From contig NC_134033.1 of the NCBI RefSeq assembly GCF_964204645.1, positions 13,704,155 to 13,768,154 of the forward strand: a stretch of DNA of 64,000 bases, given 5' to 3'. Numbering within the stretch: the stretch's first letter is position 1; each line of letters begins with the position of its first letter. Positions 25,201 through 35,300 of this stretch are shown in pieces. Both the position numbers and the translations under genes were made by a program. Under the pieces are notes generated by a model that made no database searches, was not told the DNA's origin, and saw only the letters and a program-made list of their open reading frames with translations. This DNA is from Tubulanus polymorphus. Its lineage: Eukaryota; Nemertea; Palaeonemertea; Tubulaniformes; Tubulanidae.

Positions 25201-28200
25201 ATGTCAGGTTTTTAATTAGACAAAAAAAACTTTCGAAAGAGCAACCGCCCGCCCGACCGGTGAAAATAACTCCGTGTTGTTTCGCGAAGTTGAGAAAGGG
25301 CGGGAGGCAAATACCAAGCCACGCTGGCGGGGCTTCGTCGGCTCCGTGCTTCAATCTCTAATCAAGCCTATTAACACGGATACCAAAGTGAGCGCTGTTT
25401 ATTACCGGTAACAACAACACGGAGCTCTCTTTTTTCGATCTCCGAGACGCTCGCGGAGAAAACGCGACAAAATCATTAGTCAACGTTAATAACCATATAT
25501 TTCGCGTATAATATAGTGTGTGTATCTTTAGGATTAATCGCAGGTCGCATGGCTTTGGTGCCACTTCCCAGATTATTATTCGTTAGTTGGAATTCAGTAT
25601 ATGATATATGAAAGAAAAATAATATAAGGAAAAGTTCAGCCTCAACAAAGAACGTTTTAAGTCCTCATTTTTAGGGCAAATTCACTGTTCACATATATAA
25701 CCACCGAGGATATCCCCGGTAACAATATTATTTCTTAATTCTTAAATATGGATTTTCCCTCTTATCTATATGATTGAACTATTTCGATTTAGTGTCGCTT
25801 ACAAACCCACCCAACCTGGCCGGAGGCGATACAGGGGGTTTGATTTTGAAATCTGAATTCGAAGTATAGATATAGTTGTGTGATCGGCGGTCGAATTTAC
25901 AGACCGTTCTATTTAATCGAACTTCATATTCGGAAACAAGAGCAGAAAATAGTTTCTCAGCTTTTTGTAAGTTAGTTGGTGCGGTTAGGGCCTTTTTGCT
26001 CGTCGAGAACAGCGAAAAGAAAAAAACGTTTAATTTTCTTAGTAGTACTGAGTAGTTTGCATGACTTGGGTCAATTTGTAGAAGAAAGCGATTTAGCGAA
26101 GCTTTTCGTCGGTGACAGAACGAAAAAACAACAACAAATACAATCGCGAGGCGAGCGATCCATAAATCACATGCCTCGTAGTAGGACCAAACGAGATATA
26201 GTACATCATCGCGTTGTCATGGTTGCAGCGTGGTGCACTTCTCGCAGACGAGAATCTTACCGCGTGACGTCACTTAAAACGCCGCGGCAGAAGATACAGT
26301 CAAGACGAGGGCTGAGAACGAAAAACGAGAAAAAATTGGCGCCGCAAAACAGCGCGTGGAATTAACCGTAATTTTCAGTTGCCGGCGTTTTCTTTCCAGT
26401 AGTGACAGAATGAAATAATTCAAAATCTTCCTAGCTGTCGTATAGGTATTCATACAGTGACGTTCCGCGTGGTTCTGGCTGAAATCACAGAATTGCACCA
26501 CTCGATTCCGATGAATTGACGATCGAAGTTTTAATATGTTTTTTCTTTTCTTTCATTTTCTCTATAATTCTAGCGACGACGTGCTGGGTTCGGAGTAACA
26601 AACACAGAATTTGTAATGACCACGACCAACAGTTTTTCCTCGCCAAAGAAGGTTCGTATCAAGTATCGCTGCGAAACTATTTGAACAATACGATATTTCC
26701 AATGCGCCCCGGGGCGGCCATTTTCGGTTCCAAAGTAGCCGAAAGCCACGCGCTTGGTCCCACGCCCAATTTGGATGCAATACCTGCTGTCCCGTGTGTT
26801 CATCACATATTTCTAGTTCCCAATAGAGAGAAAAAAAAATTTTTCTATATAAGCCTTTCGACCTGGGACTAGTTCCACAGCCGAAGTAGATTGGTTTTTT
26901 GACCCAGAGTTAAATCTAACCAAAGCCTTGATTCAACATTTTTATCGAAAATCGTTTTTTAATTTCGGAAAGTTTTCGAAAACTCAATTTTCTTAATCGA
27001 AAATAGGAAATTATTGAGCGAAAATATGATATCAATGCTAATACAAAGCAATGGTTTCGTTTTTTTTTGGATTTATTTAAGACATAATAAAAACTAGAAG
27101 AGAATGTGATATTCAATATTGAGAATGGTGATTAATGATTATCATTAATATTTTTGTTTCTAATCAGCCGAAGGAGATGACACGTCCACTGACGCTTACT
27201 GCTGTAGTTTGACGCAGTCCTATATCACCAATATTGACAATAATAATGGTCACACAATCGTCCGTCTTGACAGAAAAAGATCTCCCTGTTCCGATCATAT
27301 GTCCGTAGAGTGTCCCCCCGGTACACTTATCGGACATATCCGACTCAAAGTGTAAGTACTCAGGCGGCTAGTCAAGGGGGAAAGAAAGGACCAATCGCAA
27401 CGTTGGCTTGGTGGTGGCGGTCGATGCCGTTTAAACCTTAACGATTACATTTACGGATAACTAATATGAGTTATTCAAGGGGCTTTTGTGCACTTCGTCA
27501 TTCAAATCGGCGTTCAATTCGATTTCATCACTCTGATTTCCTATTTCGTTAATTTTCATCCATTCGAATATTGTGCGAGTGGATGTGTACTACGTCATCA
27601 ATAATGGAAGTGATTGTCGGTCAATTCAAATCAATCTAATTCCATTTTCGATTTATTCAAATTCAAGATGACACTATTGATCCCTCATATTATTATACTG
27701 TTCATATTGTATCATTCTTTGTCGACAATATTAAGTATCAAGGCATCTAACTTTCAAGTTTTGTTTTTCTTCTTCTAAAATTCTGATTATTTGTTGTCAT
27801 TGTTCCAGATTATCTTGTACAATGTATCCAGTATTCAAAATACTCGATCCCGACCTGAAAGAAATCTACGCTGTCCAAGTTCCTGTTTCGTATTGTACGT
27901 CTTGTTGCTCAGATTTAGTTTATAAGGTATGTACACACCACTAGATGGCGTAACGAATAGTAGGTTTTTTGCGCGATAAATGAAAATTTAATTCAGTTTA
28001 TTTATATTCAGATAACGTCTCTAGAAGGTTGTGATAACGCAGAAATTGGCGAAATACGACGCATGTGGACCGGTTGTAAAGTCATGCCTGCCAGTGACTT
28101 TTCCGTTAAATGTACGTAAGTCTCTATCGATGAATAAATGGGTCGAGTGAGTCAAGCGCAGTGTTTTCGGGTATAATATTTTCAAATTTCAATGCAAAAT

Positions 28201-28838
28201 GCTTTCACAAAAAGCCAGTTGCTTTCACCAACAATAATTTCTGACAGACGCCGAACAGCAATCGATGGGGATTTCAATTGTGGTTAAATATCATTAATAT
28301 ACATAAGGCTAAACAAAAATGATTTCTTGTTTCTCCGCAGCGGCCGGGTCATTTTTGTAAAATATGATAAAATTTGTAAACAGTTCATTTCTATAGCGGC
28401 CGGGTCTGTTATGGTAAAATTGATCACGATTTTTAAAAAAGTAATGTATAGGGTAGATAGGCGGCCGGCCGGGTCAACATTTAAGCTCAGCAGAGCGGAG
28501 AAACAAGGTATCAATTTTTTTAGCCTAATTGAAATCATTGTCAGAATTTCGAACTCTCAGCAGGAGACCCCCTAATCCCCTTGGATCCGCCCCTGTGAGA
28601 AGCTATGGCCGTTGATTCCCTCTGAAACATTACCATGTCTAACCTCTGGGTAAATCTTGACAAGATAATTACATCACGGTTCAATTTCATATATATTTGC
28701 TATGTAGAGTATATGTATTTCAACTTTTTTTGCCCATTAATTCTAGTTCCTGAAGATTTGGACGTTCTGCGAAAATCGCTGTTTCTGGCTGTAACGTTAT
28801 TCATCGATAACAAACTGTGGGAGACAATCATAGTCTGA
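13226..28838 (+). CDS. Phospholipid scramblase, divergent (PLSCR family)
   Basis: Predicted membrane-associated lipid scramblase or palmitoylated regulator of the PLSCR family. Exons: 13226-13523, 14173-14217 (microexon, less certain), 27168-27351, 27809-27926, 28012-28111 and 28747-28838. All phases agree; total 278 residues. Family marks: IPKGLEYLSILDKLTIYQYL in exon 1; ITGF in the microexon (family TGF); ECPPGTLIGHI; SYCTSCCSDLVYKITSLEG; MWTGC; then KFPEDLDVLRKSLFLAVTLFID, matching the terminal FPLDLDV..FLID helix. The Ca-binding loop is shortened (SDFSVKFPED against DADNFGIQFPLD of PLSCR1), and the conserved block after TGF is missing or sits in an unseen exon inside the 13-kb intron. The start is the ATG before STKSGTTTTT. 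The exon-5 donor (GTACGT) was chosen because it restores the conserved FPEDLD. Confidence 0.87.
13719..13902. mobile_element. MITE-like element, GGATCC-end family
   Basis: It lies in intron 1 of the scramblase gene. The left end reads CAGGGACGGATACAGAG and the right end TCTGGATCCGCCATCGCCTG, a decayed inverted pair of the GGGGCGGATCCAG family seen elsewhere in this window. No coding capacity. Confidence 0.45.
15381..15436. promoter_or_regulatory. Two full CRE palindromes plus an E-box
   Basis: TGACGTCA occurs at 15381-15388 and again at 15407-15414, with CACGTG at 15431-15436, all in a CpG-rich patch inside the scramblase intron. TGACGTCA is the complete CREB/ATF site; two within 34 bp suggest an enhancer or alternative promoter. 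Evidence is motif-based only. Confidence 0.35.
16966..17066. promoter_or_regulatory. Cluster of four CACGTG E-boxes
   Basis: CACGTG at 16968-16973, 16990-16995, 17031-17036 and 17059-17064; the second sits in a perfect GTCACGTGAC, the MiT/TFE (CLEAR) or USF palindrome. A TTTTTAAAGG sequence follows about 25 bp downstream and could act as a TATA-like element. The cluster lies in the scramblase intron. Function is inferred. Confidence 0.4.
17540..17650 (-). repeat. Hairpin repeat with hammerhead-like core (copy 1)
   Basis: On the minus strand, CTGATGA is followed by a GCTAA/TTAGC stem-loop and then CGAAACGTTGC, matching the hammerhead core pattern CUGANGA-stem II-GAAA. The flanking sequence (ATCCCACCA, AGCCAAA, ATGAAAAGTTCT) is shared with the copy at 43.41-43.54 kb, so this is a dispersed repeat. 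Complementary arms for stems I and III were not convincingly identified. Confidence 0.5.
18117..18244. repeat. GT-rich microsatellite
   Basis: Imperfect (GT)n interrupted by GGTG units, about 128 bp. It produces long Thr/His or Val/Cys frames on both strands that are artefacts of the repeat. Confidence 0.95.
18286..18330. mobile_element. Truncated end of the GGATCC-end MITE family
   Basis: CAGGGGTGGATCCAGGATGA followed by AAAGTCTGG resembles the left end of the complete element at 30.56 kb (CGGATCCAGGATT..AAAGTCTGG). No matching right end was found nearby, so the copy looks truncated. Confidence 0.45.
20524..20567. repeat. Perfect 18-bp inverted repeat with 8-nt loop
   Basis: TCCTCGCTGTAATTATCG at 20524-20541 and its exact reverse complement at 20550-20567 flank the loop TCAAAACA. 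It is in the scramblase intron, with no coding context. Confidence 0.85.
24521..24588. repeat. GA-rich microsatellite
   Basis: A tract of AGAGAGGAAGATAG and GAGAGAGAG units in the scramblase intron. Confidence 0.9.
28576..28597. mobile_element. Fragment of the GGATCC-end MITE family
   Basis: CCCTTGGATCCGCCCCTGTG is the right-end signature of the family. No left partner is recognisable upstream. It lies in the last scramblase intron. Confidence 0.35.
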
Positions 28839-31800
28839 GGTAAAACCGTTTGTCTCGCATCCAGACATTTCATTTCATTCAAATGAGATTTTATCGTTAT
28901 TTGGATAGTGTTTAATCTACTTTTCAGATTCCAGCGTCTTTTCTTGCAGAATTGACTTTGAGTAAGCACCGGATATTGTAGACAGCAGTGAAAAAGATGT
29001 ATCGCTTCCGTGTCCATATTTTTCTCAAAGGAATTTCGGCGAGAAGCTATTAAACGTCATCGTGACATGTCAGACGTTTTTACAAGACGTTCAGCGCCGT
29101 CTCGTGGGATATGAAACAACGATTATCGCTTGTCCAGTCGTTTCTGCACTTCTTCCAAGCGGCGTTCCAATCTTTTCTTCAGGTTTCAAATTCCTATAGC
29201 TGGCGCTAAATTCGAAATGCATGGTTTGGTCTTTCAAGCGCATTCCACGACTCGGAAAACCTGTTTGCCATCTGGCGTACTGCTCGGCGTAACGTGGTTC
29301 GGAAATAGTCGGTATATTTTCCGCCGGTACTCGGTGTATATAAAAAGAGTCCTCGCAAACCCTTTGAATAAACGAGAAAAAAATACTCAATCATCACAAC
29401 CGAAATGTTAGTGTTTAATTGAAAATTTGTAAACGAAACTGTCGAAATGTAGACGCTTTATATGAATGGTGTAATATGTTCCAGTACACAGACTGTCCAT
29501 ATACTATAACCTTACTTGATAACGCGCGTTACTGTCGGTGAAAACATGAACTTTTATAGTACATGTATTTTACTGTCCATGGTCCTAGGGCGAAAAGCAA
29601 AGACGATATTTCTATTTTTTAAATCCCCATCGTGATCTGGGCTCCTGATTTTCGAAGCAAATCACCGCTTATGTTCGTCAGGCGTTAGCTGATGAAGAAA
29701 TTGACGTTTTGAATGACCCAGTGCTGCCCTCTATTGGCTGCTCTTTCAACTAGACAGTTCGTGTGCGTGTGAAAAGGTGTCGTTTTCGTGTCTTTAGCCT
29801 AATCATTATTAATGTAAAAAATGGAATGAAATTAATTGAAGAATTATGTTAATTGTCAAACTTTTAAGCGTATGGATTTTGTAAGTCAAAAAATATACAC
29901 GGTGTAGAAGTAGGGTAGATTTAGAAAAACGTTCCCGCGCTTCCGGGCGGGTTTCGATGCCAGTAGGTTCAAATTCCAGCGAAAGGCACAAATGATTCAT
30001 GTATTAAAAAGAATAAAATTACAGAACAATAAAATGAATCTGGCTTCAGTAAAAATTCATAAATCTCTTTTTTAATTTATATTTTCTCTCGAATATGATG
30101 CGAAATCATTTGGAACCGTCGGCATCTGAGACGGGTTATTGACATTCAATGTATAGACCTTATCCACAGATGTTACATATTTTTCACACGTCTCGTATTT
30201 TTGGCAGTTACTGTGACGTTTTATTTCAAGTGCTTGATTACTATTGATATTGGACATTACGTTGCGCTGTGACGTCATGTGAATAAGGTTTGTATCGCGA
30301 ACTCAGTCAGAGCTGAAATGAAATTAAAACATTAGTTCAAAGAAACATTTCAGACTTTGTCTTTCTACACTGTATTCTGAAATTTTTCGATATATACCGT
30401 TAGTCGCTTTGCTGCTGGCTGTTCGTCGTCTAAAACCTTGATCATAGGTTTGGAATACCAGAGAGATACGTATGAAATTTTGCTTCTGATCGTGTCGTAG
30501 TTTATTCCAATTTGAAACTTGTGTTCGCTTGAAGCTATGACATACAATATGCGCTATAATCAGCGGCGGATCCAGGATTCCATGGAGGGTGGTGCACAAG
30601 TGCAAAGTCTGGGGGTCCTCCCCCATAAAATTTTCTAAAATTAGACGCGCGGAGACGCGTTCTGAGCACGATCAGAGTACGATTTAACTCGAAATATGAA
30701 TAGTGATTTTCACAACTTTCATGAAAGATAGAAAAAGCGCTGGTAATTGTAAACGACGACATCAGTGTACGCATCCTCAGGGATTTTTCACATGCTTGTC
30801 TTCGTTCTCACGAAAAGGTCAGTCCGTAGAAAAATAGCGAGGACTTCAGGGAGGGGGTGCACGTGCCCCCTGTGCACCACCCTTTGGATCCGCCGCTGAA
30901 TATTTACATCTATGTAATAATCAGTGCATTAAACAAAAATCAACTAGTGCTAAACTAACAAATGTTGTTGGGTGACGAGATGTGACATGTGATTCACAGG
31001 TGCGACAGAGAAAAATCATATAGGAATCAAAGGGCAAGGCGGCTTTTTTATTCCACGTCATTAAGGAACGAGGCGAGATAGACAGATAAATGAAAGGCCA
31101 ATTGATAATTCACAGGTGTGTGGCAACAAGCACGAATACATAAAGACAAATATCAATGTTCCACAGGATCCTTTCTAAGTTCTACGTGATGGTATAGAAC
31201 CGATATCCAGCAATGAATTTGAAAACTCTGAACCTGAAATGTATATTCATCAGTCATATTCACATCATACATATAAATAGAGTGTTATATTTGCCCCACC
31301 CCATAATTGGTTTGTTTCGCGTGGTTGATGTAGGATTATTTGAATTCCTCCTGGCACTGTAAGACGAACAAGGCGATAATTTGCGGGCGGGTTTTTTTTA
31401 TTCCAGTTCACCATAAACAGAACAGACTGGAAACAAGCGTCTCTCGTTACCGGACAACTCCAGGGCCTGGTGATATGTTGTTCAAGGGGATCGGTGGCTG
31501 AATATGAAATACCTTTAAAAATACAGACCTGACGGCGAGTTTTTCTAAAATCAACTGCCAAACTCATATCCTGTAGTCGAAAGCTCAGTAGCAACGAACC
31601 TGGCAATGCACTGATTTACACGGGGTCTGGACCTCTGCCTTCTCATTGGTTGCCCTTGACGTCAAGGAGATTTAAAACCTGCAAATTTAGACACTCTCAT
31701 CCTAATCTCGGATAGCATCCTTTCGGATATACGGTACTACAAAAATAACACCGAGGGCGTGACCCGCTTGTGGCCTATAGAGTCAGGTGGTTGCTTTCCC

Positions 31801-32308
31801 CCCCAGAAATGCCTTTTCTTTCCTTCCCCGCCTTCCAGTTTCTCCAGAGTCCTCCAGCGCTGCAGTGGCATGATTCTAGCGTGTACATTTTTTACCACGA
31901 TTTTGCTTTATTCTCTTCATGATAGAATGTACGTATGCTGACTACTATCTATACACAGCTCCGAATCCAATACAGCTTTCAGTACGGTACTATATACTGT
32001 GAATCGCCAGTCGAGTCTGTTTTATTGGAGATTACACGTTACCAACCATATAATACATATATTTATGACTCCCTCTGTGATATTTAATGACGAAACCGCA
32101 CGTGTCGGCCTATTATCATGTAGCATACCGATTTCGATTAAAATGCCCCCATCTAAATCATTGGCAACGGGCGCGTGTGCGCTAGGACCAAACTAAAATC
32201 AAATGACGTTGAGGCGCGCGCGCACGCCGCAAAATACGCGCTCGATTTTTTTGTGTAGAGTGCTGTGTATAGCTCAGTGACAGCGCTCTGTCAGCTGTGC
32301 ATTAACTA
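28839..32308. other. Unresolved region between scramblase and ceramidase
   Basis: About 3.5 kb without a gene I can assign. At 29091-29400 three overlapping frames are open. On the minus strand an acceptor-like CTCGTTTATTCAAAG precedes a frame reading DSFYIHRVPAENIPTISEP; a second minus frame holds a short Leu/Glu/Arg helix-like stretch (RLERRLEEVQKRLDKR). Further minus-strand frames occur at 30083-30278 and 31265-31567 (ATG, 100 residues). They may be exons of one minus-strand gene, but I could not join them. A complete MITE sits at 30559-30898. The CpG-rich stretch just before 32300 is the likely ceramidase promoter. Confidence 0.3.
30559..30898. mobile_element. Complete MITE with inverted GGATCC ends
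   Basis: The left terminus CAGCGGCGGATCCAGG and right terminus TTTGGATCCGCCGCTG are inverted copies. Subterminal GAGGGTGGTGCACA and TGTGCACCACCCT extend the match to about 35 bp. The 340-bp interior has no coding capacity. It is the best-preserved member of a family with relatives at 13.72, 18.29, 28.58, 34.02 and 40.49 kb. A target duplication could not be defined with confidence. Confidence 0.75.
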
Positions 32309-35300
32309 ATGGCGGACGCTAAGGGGAATTTTCCCGGATTCTGGGGCCCGACCACCTCCTTAGTCGACTGGTGCGAGAGTAACTATGAGACTACGTATTA
32401 CATTGCCGAATTCTGTAAGTATTAATCGATCAGTGAGTGTATGCATGTCGTCATATACCAGAGGTACGGGTTTGTCATTTAGTACGAGCGATGAGATCGT
32501 GGTCCGAACGCGCGGGGGATGACTCGATCACCTGATGTAAAGCCCGGATCTGTCGGGCCCGGCGATGGAGCCAGGTTAGGCTGCCTCCTAGCAAAGCCAT
32601 ACAGTCCGGCCTGGATATAAATATAGATATATGCAGTTATCAGGCCGGAATTATTATTTTGACATTTGTACATTGTGCTAATTTGTCTTTTATGTGTACA
32701 CACACACGCACACGCACACAAACAAGTGTCATTGATCTACCGATATCTTAGTCACGTGCTGGTGCGTAACAACCACCGGAATCAAAATAATTCACTTAAG
32801 ATCATATATCAAATGGGGTTCGGTTTGTGATTGTTGCCGGTTCCGAAACAAAATCCGATCTGAGTCCTCTTAGGAGCACTTTTTAAACATTGACCTGTAA
32901 TCAGCAATCATGCTATGTCGCCAAGCAAAGACTCGAACGGATAACTAGTATGCCTACCTGCATTCTAAGACTTGGTTAGGCTAAATATATTTCCGGTGCA
33001 ATAACAATTAGGCTAACTGTCCACAGTGATTACGAAAACGTCAGACGAATCTGTTTTGAATGTAGCTTCGCCCGAGACGATACGTGAAAAGTGACAAAAG
33101 ACAAGACTATGTCGACTAACTTGTCTTCTCGTTTGACCCTGTTTTTTTCACACAAAACGGGTTGCAACTTATGGAGTTGACATCGTACTTTTGCTACAGA
33201 CAATCGGATCAATGCTTCAAGCCTTGTGTGTAACACCACACTATAGCGTGTAATGTTTTTTGGAGCAGCCTTTGACCCCTTTTGAAGTACAATCGTGGCT
33301 GGCACTATTTTGTTTGATCGTAAAAGAAATTGTTGTGATCCTGAGGCCCGGTTTCTCGATAGTGACTACCTTTCCATTTTCAATGACTTCACCGATTCAA
33401 TTATGATTAGTTGTAATGTAACAGGAGCCCTGCATAAACTGTAAAACCCGTTTCCATATTGCTATTAATCGATTAAATGTGAATTAATGACGAAATATCG
33501 AGAGGAGTGGAAACACGGGATTTATTGCGACAGTCGGATCCTTTCGTGGAACTCTTGGCCTGTAACAAGTGAATTCGTAATAAACGGGTTTCGTCTAGAC
33601 ATTGACTCTTTTTAGAGTCCATGGTCTAGACATGGACTCATGGATTGAGTCATAGTTTTACATCTTTTATGACATAACAAAATTATTGGTAGACTTACCA
33701 CTGATATGGCGGTTACATAATAATTTGCAAATTTCGTATGATAATTCGAATTTTGTTCATGTATATATAGGTCCATCGCTTGGATATAAAGATATTGCCA
33801 ATTTAGAAAATAATAGACAACATGGAACTATATTTTTTATCGTTTTTAGGGAACACAATCAGCAATCTATTCTACATACTACCCTCACTTATTGCCATTT
33901 CGTTAGCAATAAGGGACAAATTAGAAACAAGATTTCTAGCCTGTTATTTGACGATGTTGCGTAAGTATATGTTTTACCCAATTATTTGAGCTATTTCCAT
34001 CAATCGAACGATTCATCGCAGGGGCGGATCCAGGGGGCTTATGAGACTTGTACAAGTCCGTCAAATTTTTTTGCCCTTTTACATTTTGTCAACAAATATA
34101 ATTGGTGCATTACAGTCCAGTATCGCCCCTAAGATCGTCTTTATGGACATCAAAGTGTCCTTCTGGGATGTGACATGTCCTTCAAAATCGGACCCGCGAT
34201 CCGGCCCTGCATCAACAGTATATTTATATATAAATTAACCATATATAGTTATGGCTGAATATTTTTCATTCCAAATTCAGTGGTTGGAATAGGTTCGTGG
34301 ATGTTCCATATGACTTTGAGATATTCCTCACAGGTATGTACGTGCTTCGCACTTTTTAAAATTCTTAGTGCGGTCTTGTAAATTATATCATCGTAAAAGG
34401 CTTGTCTCTTCTGCAACTGTACGGATGTGCCTCTCTTGCTCCATAAATTGGCCATTTTACATCTCGGGTGCATACTGGAAATGTATTTTCATTTTTACAG
34501 CTTGCTGATGAAATTCCCATGTTGGTTTTGGTCAGCATTTTCATCTATGCGATGTAAGTATACCCCCGACGAATATATACATACAAATTAGTGCATATTA
34601 TTCATAAAAACGACCATCTGTTAGTTTTAATTCGCTTGCATTCTCATCTTTGTATTTAACACACCGACTGTTGATGAGTGTTGACGGAACTAAACCGTCG
34701 ACTGAATATGTACGTTTTCTCTGAATCTATAGTTCCCATTGCCTTTTAGATCTAGGCCCACTGTTAATGCTGTCATTGGAACTGAACTAAAATAGCACTG
34801 CAATATAGATACATAATGATGTATGATTGTATGATAGGCGTACAGTTTATGTAACAGCTTGTAAATGCTAGTCGATAAACATGGTTTACTGCGTTTCAAA
34901 CCATCCACAGACATCATTTGTTTCGCTATCAGAACTGTCTGCGTCGGTGATTAAGTCAGTTCAAAAGTTCGCTTCAATAATCTTTCCATTCTTTATTATG
35001 GCCACATGAAGAATTATTTCAAATCAATTACAATAAAATAGTCCTTAATAATGTTTCGATTGGGACCAATGAAAAACATAGCATTATAACGAACTTGGCA
35101 TTTGAAAGACTAGTATTCTAGTTCGATTGTGCAAATTTGTTCTCTGGAAAGTGTTGGCGTTGAGCAGTGGTAATAAAAAGGATGGCAGCTAGTAAATGCT
35201 AATATAACTGTTTGATGGGCTCCACATTTACGATTGAAATTTAACCATCATTTTCAAGGGCGACAACATCATCATCTCGTAAAGAAGTTAATCTGGTCGT

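Larger units (their letters stand above)
14218..27167. other. Very long scramblase intron with regulatory motifs and simple repeats
   Basis: About 13 kb between the scramblase microexon and the next recognised exon. It holds paired CRE sites (15.38 kb), a four-fold E-box cluster (16.97 kb), a GT microsatellite (18.12 kb), a GGATCC-family repeat end (18.29 kb), an 18-bp-arm hairpin (20.52 kb), a G run (23.92 kb), a CTGACGATGAGG hairpin (24.04 kb) and a GA tract (24.52 kb). I found no second gene. Short frames near 26.0-26.9 kb have no family features. A small missing scramblase exon could be hidden here. Confidence 0.5.

Noticed and set aside
25976-26365. 129-codon plus-strand frame
   Set aside because: Basic, low-complexity composition with no motif, ending before any donor. 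It looks like chance in the scramblase intron.
31265-31606. 113-codon minus-strand frame upstream of the ceramidase
   Set aside because: The first ATG gives only 100 codons, there is no recognisable family, and I could not splice it to the frames at 29.1 and 30.1 kb. Kept as unresolved.
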